From positions 1 to 64,000 of the forward strand of contig BBZU01000001.1 of NCBI GenBank assembly GCA_001304995.1: DNA of 64,000 nucleotides, in the 5' to 3' direction. A model generated the notes under the pieces. The model saw only the letters and a list, made by a program, of their open reading frames with translations. It ran no database searches and had not been told where the DNA came from. Below are positions 7,876 through 17,316 of the stretch, piece by piece (positions within the stretch are counted from its first letter, which is position 1; each line of letters begins with the position of its first letter). The translations under genes and the position numbers were made by a program. Source of the stretch: Clostridia bacterium UC5.1-1D10 (GTDB lineage: Bacteria > Bacillota > Clostridia > Lachnospirales > Anaerotignaceae).

Positions 7876-10800
7876 TTACCAAAGATCCCAGAAGGACAGT
7901 GGCATTGGTGTATTGGGCATGGTGCCGGGTTTCATGGCTGCTTTGAATGTGGTGATGGCTTTTTGTAATTTGAGATATTCAGCATCAATCGTGTTCTGAT
8001 CCGCATCCTGTTTGTCATAAACTGCTTTCGCGGTATCCACTGCTGCCTTCAAAGCATTTTTCTGCACTTCTGTCACCCATTTCTGATTAGGAGAGATATT
8101 GCTGCCGTCAGTAGAAGTCGGTATTGCCAGCAGGTTATTGCCCTCCTGCATCAGGGCAGCCAGTTTTTCTTTATTCACAGACAATACAGTTACTTTGCAA
8201 GTTGCTGTTTTGTTGCCATCTTCTGTGGTGACTGTAATCGTCGCAGTGCCAGGTGCCTGTGCAACCACTTTACCATTGTTATCTACTGTTGCTACTGCCA
8301 GATTATTACTGCTCCATTTTACTTTGGGATTTGTTGCGGTTTTCGGTGTCACTGTTGCCACCAGTGTATTCGCTTCCCCTGCGGAAAGTTTTAGATCATT
8401 GGTGTTCAGTCCTACGCCTGTCACTGCTACGGGTGTTTCTTTGACGGTAACTTCACATGTGGCTGTTTTATTGCCATCTACTGTGGTCACTGTAATCGTT
8501 GTGGTACCAGGTGCCTGTGCAACCACTTTACCGGTGCTGTCTACTGTTGCCACTGCTGGTTTGCTGCTATTCCATGCCACGTCTCTATTAGCAGCTGCTT
8601 CTGGCGTCACTGTTGCCACCAGTTTATTTTCTTCCCCTACGGAAAGTTCCACTTTATTGGTGTTCAGTCCTACGCCTGTCACCGCTACGGGTGTTTCTTT
8701 TACGGTAACTTCACATGTGGCTGTTTTATTGCCGTCTTTTGTGGTTACTGTGATCGTTGCATTGCCAGGTTTCTGTGCAACTACTTTACCATTCTGATCT
8801 ACCGTTGCTACTTCCGGATTATTGCTGCTCCATGTCACTTCTTTATTTGTGGCTGCTTCCGGTGTCACAGTTGCCACCAGTTTATTTTCTTCCCCTACGG
8901 AAAGTTCCACTTTATTGGTGTTCAGTCCTACACTCTGTACAGGTACAGTTGTTGTCTGTCCATTCACAGTCACTTTACAGCTTGCGCTCTTGCCATCAAC
9001 CGTTGCAGTGATGGTAGCTGTGCCTGCCGCTTTTGCAGTCACATTGCCGTTATTATCAACAATTGCTACACCTTCATTATCGCTCTTCCAAGTTACAGTC
9101 TTGGTAGTAGCGTCATCAGGTTTTACGGTTGCATTCAGTTTTGCTGTACCGTTCACATCCAGTGTCAGATCGGTTTTATCCAGTGTCACACTGGTTACAC
9201 CAATCTTCACATCTTCTGTCACTTCAACTTTGCCGGATTTTTCATCAATACGGCCACTGCCCTTGACAGTAATGGCATTATCCGCCTGCAATTTGCCAAT
9301 GGTGCCGCTCAGCTCAATTTTACCGTTTCCTTTATCGGTCACATAGAGTTCTTTCACGACAGTTGGTGCCGGAATCTTCACATCCGCATTAGCCGCGGTA
9401 ATATCCACACGTTCTGCCTGCAAATCGGTCAATTCCACAGGATTGCTTGTTTCCACAACGATCCGTTTCAGATATGTGCCGTTGCCGCTTTCCAAACCCA
9501 TCACATCCGCACCGTTGCTGCGGATATACAGATTCCCTTTCAACGCCTGTGCGGTTTTGTTGTCCAGCTTCAGACCAACAGGATATTTGTCATATGTTTT
9601 TTCAGCATAAATATGTCCGCTGATCTTGCAGTCTTTGAAGTATACGGAGTTTTCACCGCCGCCTTTTACATAAACATTGCCATAAACGGTCATGCCTTCC
9701 AATGTGACACTGCCGTCTTTCACATCGCTGTCAATATAGAGATTTTCCCGTACGGTCATGTTTTTCGCTGTAATACCGGATTTTGTCACAGTGGCGCTGC
9801 GGTAAGTGCCGCCGCTGTAATTTCTGTCCACAGTCACATTGCGGTAACGGCTGGGTTTATACCAATCGTCATTATCATCGGTATAATTGGGCTTGCTTGC
9901 GCCGTCCTTTGTTTTCACTGTATCAGGGCGGATGCTGGTATTTACATCGCTGACATAAACAGTCATGGTATCGATGTCACCGCTGCCGCGGATGCTGATC
10001 TTATCTTTTACCACCATATCTTCTACTTTTGCCTTGGAGAAGTCGATGGTAGCCTTATCGGCATTTTTGGTGATTTCCATATTTTTGATTCTGGCGTCAG
10101 AACCCAGTTTCAGATCGGTTTCCGCATCCAGTGTCAGGTTGCGTACTTTTGCGTCGATGGTAATGGAGCCGGACAGTTCTTTATCCACTACAACATCTGT
10201 ATAATCGCCGCCGGTAAGTTTACCGATTTTCTTAAATGTGGTTTTTTCCACAGTGGTCTTGCCGCTGGCTTTCACTGCGGTATCCTTCTGATCCATAACC
10301 ATTTCTTTGATGTTACAGTCTTTCAGGATGATTTCGCCGCCGCCATCCACAATGAGTTTGCCTTTGACAGTCACATCTTCCAGTGTGATGGTCTTTGTGC
10401 CCAGGCGGTCGGAAATGGTCAGATCACCTGTAACAGTTGTATCTTCCAGTTTGGACTGGGTCAGGAGCATATCTTCTTTTTTGGTTTCTTCTTTATCTTC
10501 TTCCTTGTCGCCAGGCTTATAGTTCATGGTCTTATCCAGTGCCAGAACGGCTTCCGCTCTTGTGAGCACTTTGTTGGGCCCGAAAGAGCCATCGGGATAG
10601 CCTGCCATAATGCCTGCTTCGCTGACAGCGCCTACTACGCCTTTTGCCCAATTGGAAATGGCGTAGGAATCGGTATAACGATATGCCCGGCTGTCATTCT
10701 GTTTCAAACCCAGAATACGAGAGATCATCGCCGCCGCTTCCTGTCTGGTGACAGGGTCATTGGGACGGAAAGTACCGTCGCCGTCGCCGGAAATATAGCC

Positions 10801-11112
10801 TGCCGCCACACCTGTCTGGATGGCGTTTTTGCCCCAGTAATGGTTGGGTACGTCAGAGAAATAAGCATAGCCGCTCTTGCTGTATCCCATGGCGTTATTG
10901 ACCAGCACTACAAACTCCGCTCTGGTAATCATGTTGTTGGGGCGGAAAGTACCGTCAGGATAGCCGCTGATGTCTCCTTTATCCACCCACTTATTGATGG
11001 TATTCTGTGCCCAGTGTCCCTGAATGTCTGTGGGCGCACCGAAAGCGGTGACGCTCATAGCCATGGAAGCCGCCAGCACAGCTGTAATGGTAATCGCATG
11101 TTTCTTCTTCAT
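7876..11112 (-). CDS. Large surface protein: SLH domains, beta-helix-like region, four Ig-like (BIG2) domains
   Basis: 1,078 residues from ATG 11112 (GGGGGTG site 7 nt ahead). A signal peptide ends near A-F-G-A. Three S-layer homology domains follow (about 28-75, 85-135, 145-192), each with the G-T-F-R-P-N or G-S-F-G-P-N and T-R-A/Q-E signature; SLH domains bind secondary wall polymers. A long beta-rich region with repeated short strands (about 215-650) looks like a right-handed beta helix. Four BIG2 Ig-like domains (about 655-985), the last three nearly alike, end in an alpha-helical FIVAR-like tail. Likely an S-layer or adhesin component. The Ig repeats are similar at DNA level and could recombine. 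Confidence 0.88.
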   Translation of the reverse strand: MKKKHAITITAVLAASMAMSVTAFGAPTDIQGHWAQNTINKWVDKGDISGYPDGTFRPNNMITRAEFVVLVNNAMGYSKSGYAYFSDVPNHYWGKNAIQTGVAAGYISGDGDGTFRPNDPVTRQEAAAMISRILGLKQNDSRAYRYTDSYAISNWAKGVVGAVSEAGIMAGYPDGSFGPNKVLTRAEAVLALDKTMNYKPGDKEEDKEETKKEDMLLTQSKLEDTTVTGDLTISDRLGTKTITLEDVTVKGKLIVDGGGEIILKDCNIKEMVMDQKDTAVKASGKTTVEKTTFKKIGKLTGGDYTDVVVDKELSGSITIDAKVRNLTLDAETDLKLGSDARIKNMEITKNADKATIDFSKAKVEDMVVKDKISIRGSGDIDTMTVYVSDVNTSIRPDTVKTKDGASKPNYTDDNDDWYKPSRYRNVTVDRNYSGGTYRSATVTKSGITAKNMTVRENLYIDSDVKDGSVTLEGMTVYGNVYVKGGGENSVYFKDCKISGHIYAEKTYDKYPVGLKLDNKTAQALKGNLYIRSNGADVMGLESGNGTYLKRIVVETSNPVELTDLQAERVDITAANADVKIPAPTVVKELYVTDKGNGKIELSGTIGKLQADNAITVKGSGRIDEKSGKVEVTEDVKIGVTSVTLDKTDLTLDVNGTAKLNATVKPDDATTKTVTWKSDNEGVAIVDNNGNVTAKAAGTATITATVDGKSASCKVTVNGQTTTVPVQSVGLNTNKVELSVGEENKLVATVTPEAATNKEVTWSSNNPEVATVDQNGKVVAQKPGNATITVTTKDGNKTATCEVTVKETPVAVTGVGLNTNKVELSVGEENKLVATVTPEAAANRDVAWNSSKPAVATVDSTGKVVAQAPGTTTITVTTVDGNKTATCEVTVKETPVAVTGVGLNTNDLKLSAGEANTLVATVTPKTATNPKVKWSSNNLAVATVDNNGKVVAQAPGTATITVTTEDGNKTATCKVTVLSVNKEKLAALMQEGNNLLAIPTSTDGSNISPNQKWVTEVQKNALKAAVDTAKAVYDKQDADQNTIDAEYLKLQKAITTFKAAMKPGTMPNTPMPLSFWDLW

Positions 11113-11167
11113 AATTACACCCCCATATGAAAAACTTTTCATGGAATTTTTATCCTCTTCTAATGCT

Positions 11168-11196
11168 ACTGTACTCTGTTTTTCCTTAAGAAACAA
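11168..11196 (-). promoter_or_regulatory. Promoter of the SLH-protein gene
   Basis: On the minus strand TTGTTT (11196-11191), 17-bp spacer, TACAGT (11173-11168), about 55 nt before the start codon. Confidence 0.5.
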
Positions 11197-11303
11197 CTGC
11201 TTTCCGCCATTCGTAAGAAAGCCTTAAACAAATCGTAATATCCGTAACATAAGGATTTTTCCGCTGTCATCCCACACAAAAAACCGAAAAATTTCCCACC
11301 GTA

Positions 11304-11332
11304 TTTTCAACACCGCCAAACTGTGCTATGAT
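11304..11332 (+). promoter_or_regulatory. Promoter of the FUSC transporter gene
   Basis: TTTTCA (11304-11309), 17-bp spacer, TATGAT (11327-11332), 47 nt before ATG 11380, which has AAAAGGAGG. Confidence 0.55.
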
Positions 11333-11379
11333 AAAAAATATACAAAATCTTAACACGAAAGAAAAAAGGAGGTGTATCC

Positions 11380-13350
11380 ATGGAAAAAATCAAAAAATAT
11401 CTGCCCAAATTTCGGCCCAACTGGCGAGGCGCACTGCCGGTGGTGCTTTTTTTCGGCGCATCTTTCCTGTTGGTGGCAGTGTTTTTTGACCTGCAATTTG
11501 TTATGACCGCTTCCATCATGACGGTGCTGTTCCAGATCCGCCATGCCCGATACAACTCCTGGGGTATCTTTTCCGTCAGCTGGTCATCTGCGAAGCCCTT
11601 GCTCTTTTTGCCATAATCGCCACGTTGGATACGCCCCTTTCTCTGCTCTTGAATTTCACCATTCCCTTTGCGTTGGTTTTCCTGCAATCTTCACAATTTG
11701 TGCCAAAAGGCTACTTTGCCAGTGCCATGATATTCGTATTCCTGCAATTCATGCCGCCGGAACCAAAAGATTTCGCCGTACAGCTGGAAGTGGTACTGGT
11801 TTGCTGGGTATTCCTGGCCATCGTACTGAAGCTATATCCCTATTTGCAGCGAGGCAAAAAGCAGGCAAAACCTACGGTTCAGACACTGCACACCGGCCTG
11901 AAACAGCTTTCTCAAATGCTTATCCGCATTGCTGACGGGGAAACAGACGACGATTTTTCCAAAGAACTTTACAAATTAGAAGACACTTACCACCGCATGG
12001 CATATCAGATGCAGACGTTGCTCCAGAAAGGCGACCACGGCAAAAAATGCTTCGATATGCTGGCGGTCATGTTCCAGCGGAGTTTTTATCTGGTACGGGA
12101 CAAAGCCTGGCAGCAGGATGAAGTCCAGCAAAATGCTCTGCCTCGTCTAACAGAGGTGGCGGAACTGGCAGAAGAAGCCTCTCAGACTCTCAACGAAACA
12201 GACAATACGGAACTCATTGCAAAAGCCCGCGATCTTTTGCAGCAAAGAGAAATGCCGAAGGACGGGTGCTCATCTTTTACCGAAGCTGTCTGCACATGCT
12301 CATACTAATTTGTCACACCTACCCTGCCACAAAGAAACAGAATCTCCAGTGGTTCGGCGTAGACTGGCAGGAAACATGGCTGAAATTCCGGCGGCGTATT
12401 TCCCGCCATTCCATCGAAACCCGGTTTGCCCTGCGGCTTTCCGTGGTGCTGACCATCAGCTGCGGCGCCAAGGCAATCTCCCACGCAAACCATGTATACT
12501 GGTTCCCTCTGAACGCATTTTTGCTGCTCCAGCCCAGTTTTGAGGACAGCGAGCATCGTCTGACTCGTCCCATCGGTACGGCTTTGGGCTGCCTTCTGGT
12601 GGCGCTGGCAGAGCCTTTTCTGCCGACGGTACCCATGCAGTTTGCCTTTGCCTTTCTCATGATGTTCTTCATGTACTGCTCCACCCCCGGCACATGGGTG
12701 CAGCCCATTTTCTCCACCAGTTTTGCCTTGATTCTGGCGTCCATGTCCATGCAGGACAATACATTGATCTGGCTGCGTATTGCCTATGTTATCACGGCGG
12801 TACTGCTGGTTTCCGTCATCAACCTGTTTTTCTTCCCTACCACAAAAGAAAAGCAGTTTGCCCTGAACCTGTGCAGGCTCTTCCAGCTCCACGCTCCTAC
12901 TGGGAAATTGCCAGACGGAGTTTGTCACAAAACGTGGATTTACATGAGTACAATGAACTGCTGACAGAGTTCCATATGATCTACGCCCAATGCAGAGAAT
13001 ACATACAGAAAGAACTGCCGGGAGAAACGGGCACAGTGTATCATGAGCTGCTGGTGACCCTCTGGAAAACATTCTCCGAACTGGAACAGACAGCATACCT
13101 CATGCAGACAGGCTTGGCGGAACAGGACGAATATCCAGTCCTCATGGATTTGACCATGCAGCTGCAAAAAGAAATCTTCCCGCCCCAGCCCACAACGCCT
13201 TCCGTTGCCCTTCACCGGGATTTTAGGGACAAAGACCTGACTTATGTACTGACCCAGTACATGCGCAACAGCGGACACCTGCGGTCCTTATACAGTCAGG
13301 TGGCAAGCAACACTCTGATATTCAAAACAAAAGAACTTGCCCGCAAATAA
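11380..13350 (+). pseudogene. FUSC-family (aromatic-acid-exporter-like) membrane protein, broken by three frameshifts
   Basis: Read across three shifts it gives about 657 residues, a normal length for a FUSC protein: an N-terminal membrane bundle, a long helical cytoplasmic part, a second membrane bundle (including the SIETRFALRLSVVL and HVYWFPLNAFLLLQPS stretches typical of FUSC_2) and a helical tail. Each shift fits one missing base: near 11555-11600, at GGG 12264-12266 (GGGG restores the frame), and near 12888 where one C restores it. The total length plus three is a multiple of three. A second, intact FUSC gene lies at 30874. Family members export aromatic or other toxic compounds. Whether it is truly dead or mis-sequenced is unclear. 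Confidence 0.8.
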
Positions 13351-13390
13351 AAACAGAGCATTTCTCCAAAAAGAAATGCTCTGTTTTTTT
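13349..13390. terminator. Bidirectional terminator between FUSC and K+ channel genes
   Basis: AAAACAGAGCATTTCT pairs with AGAAATGCTCTGTTTT over a 5-nt loop, with T and A tracts on either side; the two flanking genes converge on it. Confidence 0.88.
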
Positions 13391-13810
13391 ATTTTCCCCG
13401 GAAATTGCGGATATCTTGGGAAATCTCCCGTAGTTCTTCTTTGGACAAGGTATCCAGATGTTCCAGACGATCCATGAACATCAGCAGACTTTCGTTATAG
13501 CGAATCTTGTTGAACTCCACAAAGTAATTGACTACAACACCGGGAATGAGGGCAATGACAAAAATACCGTAAAGCACCAGTATCACCGTCAGGATACGCC
13601 CCACAGCCGTTACCGCCACAATATCCCCAAAACCGATGGTGGTAGATGCGGCAAAGCAATACCATAAGCCATCGGAAAAGGTGGTAATGTCCGGCTCTAC
13701 CTGCCAGACGCGCCAAAAGCAACCAGCAGCAAAACTGCCACATAACCGAGGGTAAAGTGTTCCACATGGGTGGTATGGATGATCTTACAAAGCAGGGGAA
13801 ATCTGCACAT
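13389..13810 (-). CDS. Two-TM potassium channel (Ion_trans_2), one frameshift
   Basis: ATG 13810 follows AAAGGAG. The first frame gives M-C-R-F-P to V-A-F-G-A; one missing base near 13711 then restores W-Q-V-E-P-D, followed by T-F-S-D-G-L-W-Y-C-F-A-A-S and the selectivity filter T-T-I-G-F-G-D (TxGxGD type). A second membrane helix and a short acidic C-terminal coil (RLEHLDTLSKEELREISQD) follow. About 140 residues, typical for KcsA-like channels of Firmicutes. Length plus one is a multiple of three. Monocistronic. Confidence 0.82.
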
Positions 13811-13843
13811 ATATTTCTCCTTTCAGGTCATTTTTACAGGGTT

Positions 13844-13881
13844 ACAAAAAATACCCGTATTTTTTGGGAGGGAAATACGGG
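13844..13881 (-). terminator. Terminator of the P-type ATPase gene
   Basis: On the minus strand CCCGTATTT pairs with AAATACGGG and is followed by TATTTTTTTG. A second perfect hairpin (GGGGTTAT/ATAACCCC, 13900-13923) lies just ahead of it. Confidence 0.8.
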
Positions 13882-13938
13882 GGAATCAAAAATCGCTATG
13901 GGGTTATACTGCACATAACCCCACAGGATGACGTAAGC

Positions 13939-16533
13939 TTATTTGCCTCTGACGATTCTGGACAGCTGGATCAGCAGAGTAGGCGCAAATGCCAGACCTA
14001 CGATCTGACCGATGTTTGTCAGTGTCAGAGCGTTGTCGATGTCAAACAATCCATGGAGTGCAGGCACAAACAGTACCAGCATCAGCAGCAGTGTGCCTAT
14101 GAAGAAAGCACCTACGCTGTAAGGATTGGAAGGCAGACGGAAGATGGAACGGGAACCGCGGCAGTTGAATCCGTGGAACAGACGTGCCATACAAAGTGTT
14201 GCGAAAGCCATGGTACAAGCCATGCCGTTGTTGATCTGCATACCCAGATAGAAAGCAACCATGGTTGCCACTGCAATGAGAGCACCCTGGATACCCAGTG
14301 TCTGCAAAAAGTCTTTTGTCAGAATGCCTTCTTTGGGGCTTCTGGGTTTCTGGTTCAGCAGGTCGCCAGTGGGTTTTTCCATGTTTACTGCCAGTGCAGG
14401 CAAGCTGTCTGTCAGCAGGTTGATGAACAGCAGCTGTACTGCCGTGAAAGGCAGAGGCAGGCCAAACAGAGATGTGATCATAACCACCAGAATACCAGCC
14501 AGGTTACCGGAAAGCAGGAACTGGATGGAGTTCTTGATGTTGGTGTATACGTTTCTGCCGTTGGCTACGGCTTTAACGATGGTTGCGAAGTTATCGTCTG
14601 TCAGAATCATGGACGCTGCGTCCTTGGATACTTCTGTACCGGTGATACCCATGGCAATACCGATATCAGCCTGTTTCAGTGCAGGCGCGTCGTTGACGCC
14701 GTCACCTGTCATAGCTGCCACATGACCTCTATCCTGCCATGCTCTTACGATACGGATTTTATGCTCGGGAGATACACGGGCATAAACGGAAATATGTTCT
14801 ACTTCGTTGCGAAGTTCTTCGTCTGTCATTTTTTCCAGCTCGCTGCCTTCTACGGCTCTGTCCCCATCCTGGAGGATACCGATTTCTCTTGCGATGGCAG
14901 AAGCGGTGATCTTATGGTCACCGGTAATCATAACAGGACGGATACCAGCTCTGCGGCAGTCCGCAACAGCAGGCGCGGATTCCACACGAGGAGGGTCCAT
15001 CATAGCAATCAAACCAGTGAAGATCAGGTCGTTTTCGTCCTCCAGTGTCAGAGGGCGGTTTTCAGAAAGAACCTTTTTGGCAAATGCCAGTACACGCAGG
15101 CCCTGAGAGGAGAAGTCTCTGTTCTGGTCTACAATGGCACTGCGGATTTCGTCTGTCAAAGGCAGGACTTCGCCGTTCTGTTCCACGGAAGTACATCTTG
15201 CCAGCAGCACGTCAGGGGCGCCTTTGATGAGCATTTCATAGCGTTCGTTTCTGAAATGCAGAGTAGACATGAGTTTTCTGTCGGAGTCAAAGGGAATTTC
15301 CTGCAAACGAGGGAATTCTTCTCTGACTTTATTTTCATCGCCGCCAATGGTACGGCAGAAGGACAGCAGAGCGGTTTCCGTAGGGTCGCCCACTGCTGTT
15401 TCGCCGTTGATGGCGCCGTCATTACACAATACACTTTCTGCCACCAGACCGTTCACAGCTTTTTCATTGCCTTTGGCTTCTTCGGGCTCCCAAACTTTGC
15501 CGTTGGCATAAGCTTTCTTTACAGTCATGCGGTTCTGTGTCAAAGTACCTGTTTTATCGGAACAGATAACGGATACACAGCCCAGACCTTCCACGGCACG
15601 GAGATTTTTGATGATGGCGTTTTCTTTTGCCATTTTCTGCGTACCGATGGCCAGACCAATGGTCACGATGGAGCTGAGAGCTTCAGGAATGGCCGCAACT
15701 GCCAGAGCCACGGCAAACATCAGGGATTCTGCCAGGCCCATGTTCCGCCATACACCCAAACCAAAGACGATGGCACAGATCACCATGATGATGATGGACA
15801 GTTTCTTGGAGAAATCGTCCAGACTGCGCTGAAGGGGTGTTGCCTTTTCCTGAGCGGATTCCATCAAATCAGCGATCTTACCGATTTCTGTCTGCATCCC
15901 TGTGCCTGTCACCAGTACCACCGCGCGGCCGTAGGACACCAGAGAGCTGCTGTATACCATATTCAGTCTATCACCCAAAGGCAGTTCATCCTGATCGATG
16001 GGTGTGTCGATTTTATTTACGTTTTCAGATTCCCCTGTCAGTGCGCTTTCGCTGACCTGCAAGGAGAAGTTCTGCAATACACGGCCGTCTGCTGCGGTCA
16101 CGTCCCCTGCTTCCAGCAGCAGGATGTCGCCGGGCACCAGTTCTGCCGCAGGCACTTCCATTTTCTGACCGTCACGAATGACGCGAGCATTGGGTGCTGC
16201 CATGGCTTTCAAGCTGTCCAGAGATTTCTGGGCTTTGAAATGCTGCACTGTACCCAAAATGGCATTGAGAATCAACACTGCCAGAATAACAATGGTGCCT
16301 TCCACACCGCCTGTCAGAGCGGAAATGATGGCTGCGATAATCAAAATCACAACCAACAGGTCAGCAAACTGTTCTGCAAATACCTGCAAAACGCCTTTGC
16401 GCTTTCCTTCCTGCAATTTGTTGTAGCCGTACTGTTCCAGCCGTTTTTTGGCTTCTTCCGCTGTCAGCCCGTTCATGGAGCTGTTCATCTGCTGCAGGAG
16501 TTCTTCCTGCGATAATTTCCATTGTTTGTCCAT
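13939..16533 (-). CDS. P-type cation ATPase of the Ca2+/Mn2+ (PMR1-like, P2A) type
   Basis: 864 residues, intact. All P-type landmarks are there: an N-terminal cation-ATPase domain (L-S-Q-E-E.. L-T-A-E-E-A), T-G-E-S near 160 in the actuator, phosphorylation site D326-K-T-G-T-L-T, and the hinge M-T-G-D-G-V-N-D-A-P near 600. The sixth membrane helix has N-L-L-T-D, the ion ligands of Ca2+/Mn2+ pumps. The leader is a yybP-ykoY riboswitch, which senses Mn2+, so export of Mn2+ (perhaps also Ca2+) is the most likely task. ATG 16533 has AGAAAGGGG ahead. Confidence 0.93.
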   Translation of the reverse strand: MDKQWKLSQEELLQQMNSSMNGLTAEEAKKRLEQYGYNKLQEGKRKGVLQVFAEQFADLLVVILIIAAIISALTGGVEGTIVILAVLILNAILGTVQHFKAQKSLDSLKAMAAPNARVIRDGQKMEVPAAELVPGDILLLEAGDVTAADGRVLQNFSLQVSESALTGESENVNKIDTPIDQDELPLGDRLNMVYSSSLVSYGRAVVLVTGTGMQTEIGKIADLMESAQEKATPLQRSLDDFSKKLSIIIMVICAIVFGLGVWRNMGLAESLMFAVALAVAAIPEALSSIVTIGLAIGTQKMAKENAIIKNLRAVEGLGCVSVICSDKTGTLTQNRMTVKKAYANGKVWEPEEAKGNEKAVNGLVAESVLCNDGAINGETAVGDPTETALLSFCRTIGGDENKVREEFPRLQEIPFDSDRKLMSTLHFRNERYEMLIKGAPDVLLARCTSVEQNGEVLPLTDEIRSAIVDQNRDFSSQGLRVLAFAKKVLSENRPLTLEDENDLIFTGLIAMMDPPRVESAPAVADCRRAGIRPVMITGDHKITASAIAREIGILQDGDRAVEGSELEKMTDEELRNEVEHISVYARVSPEHKIRIVRAWQDRGHVAAMTGDGVNDAPALKQADIGIAMGITGTEVSKDAASMILTDDNFATIVKAVANGRNVYTNIKNSIQFLLSGNLAGILVVMITSLFGLPLPFTAVQLLFINLLTDSLPALAVNMEKPTGDLLNQKPRSPKEGILTKDFLQTLGIQGALIAVATMVAFYLGMQINNGMACTMAFATLCMARLFHGFNCRGSRSIFRLPSNPYSVGAFFIGTLLLMLVLFVPALHGLFDIDNALTLTNIGQIVGLAFAPTLLIQLSRIVRGK

Positions 16534-16562
16534 AGAAATTCCCCTTTCTCTGTGTCCCGTGC

Positions 16563-16712
16563 AAATAAAAAAGACTTTTATTGCACCGAATCCTCTCGTT
16601 ATGCAATAAAAGTCTTGCTTTTCAAGAAAATTTTCTTTTAGCCGCGCCCGGGTGATAGCACCGAGATGACGAACGCTGACGATGCGGCTTGCCGCACAAG
16701 CTACTCCCTTTT
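16563..16712 (-). promoter_or_regulatory. yybP-ykoY (manA) Mn2+ riboswitch with terminator
   Basis: On the minus strand the aptamer begins AAAAGGGAGTAGC, the hallmark 5' loop, continues with a G-C-rich hairpin (GCGGCAAGCCGC) and CGTCA/CGTCATCTCGG, and closes with CCCGGGCGCGGCTAAA (16712 down to about 16637). It is followed by a strong terminator: AAGACTTTTATTGC pairs with GCAATAAAAGTCTT and runs into TTTTATTT (16617-16563). The class binds Mn2+ and turns downstream genes on by preventing termination. The ATPase starts 30 nt after the terminator. A possible promoter (TTGCCT, 17 bp, TAGAGT) lies directly upstream. Confidence 0.87.
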
Positions 16713-16947
16713 ATTACAATGACTCTACCATACTTTTGCACAAAAGGCAAGAGAAAATCATACAAATTGCAATTTTTCTTTTTTTCCCCCTGTTATTTTT
16801 GCCCCAAAGTCCCTGATTTCTCCCTCTTTTTTCCCGAAAACGCCCTTTCTGTTTTTTGGCAGTCTGCATTTGCATTTTCCTGTCATTATGCAAATATAAC
16901 GAAAATTTTTGTATGCAAATCCATGCAATTTTTTTCAAAAAAGGGGC

Positions 16948-16976
16948 TTGTTTTTTTCTTAACTTGGGTCTATGAT
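16948..16976 (+). promoter_or_regulatory. Promoter of the riboflavin operon
   Basis: TTGTTT (16948-16953), 17-bp spacer, TATGAT (16971-16976), about 20 nt before the FMN aptamer. The gap 16735-16947 contains no gene that I can support. Confidence 0.7.
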
Positions 16977-16999
16977 AAATGCGTCAACTACATACGGCA

Positions 17000-17137
17000 G
17001 TATCTTCAGGGCAGGGTGAAATTCCCGATCGGCGGTATAGTCCGCGAGCGCAGCGATGCGCAGGACTTGGCATAGGTTCAAGTCAGGATTTGGTGAGATT
17101 CCAAAACCGACAGTATAGTCTGGATGGAAGAAGATCA
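17000..17137 (+). promoter_or_regulatory. FMN riboswitch (RFN element)
   Basis: The whole conserved core is present: ATCTTCAGGGCAGGGTGAAA, TTCCCGATCGGCGGT, AGTCCGCGAGCG, CAGGATTTGGTGAGATTCC, AAAACCGACAGTATAGTCTG and the closing GAAGAAGAT. FMN binding represses the downstream genes, here through the terminator at 17255. Confidence 0.97.
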
Positions 17138-17254
17138 TGACAGCACAAGGCAGAAGCATCTGTTTTTGTTCTGTTCTTTTGTGTATGCCGAAAACGGGTG
17201 TATTTGTGATGCCCTTTGTTTTTTGCATATGCTTATTTTCTATGGATTTATGAG

Positions 17255-17296
17255 CCCTGAGTGGACGGTTTCCCGTCTGTTCAGGGTTATTTTTTG
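17255..17296 (+). terminator. Regulated terminator of the FMN riboswitch
   Basis: CCCTGAG...CGG pairs with CCG...TTCAGGG around a short loop, followed by TTATTTTTT. It lies between the aptamer and ribD, and should form when FMN is bound. Confidence 0.85.
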
Positions 17297-17316
17297 CGAA
17301 AAAGGAAGTGGAGGAA

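Noticed and set aside
9613-11130. 505-residue open frame opposite the SLH gene
   Set aside because: Biased composition typical of an antisense frame; no ribosome-binding site; the SLH frame has full domain support.
13864-16515. 883-residue open frame on the plus strand, opposite the P-type ATPase
   Set aside because: Rich in Cys, His, Gln and Phe with no domain; it is the antisense shadow of an intact, motif-complete ATPase.
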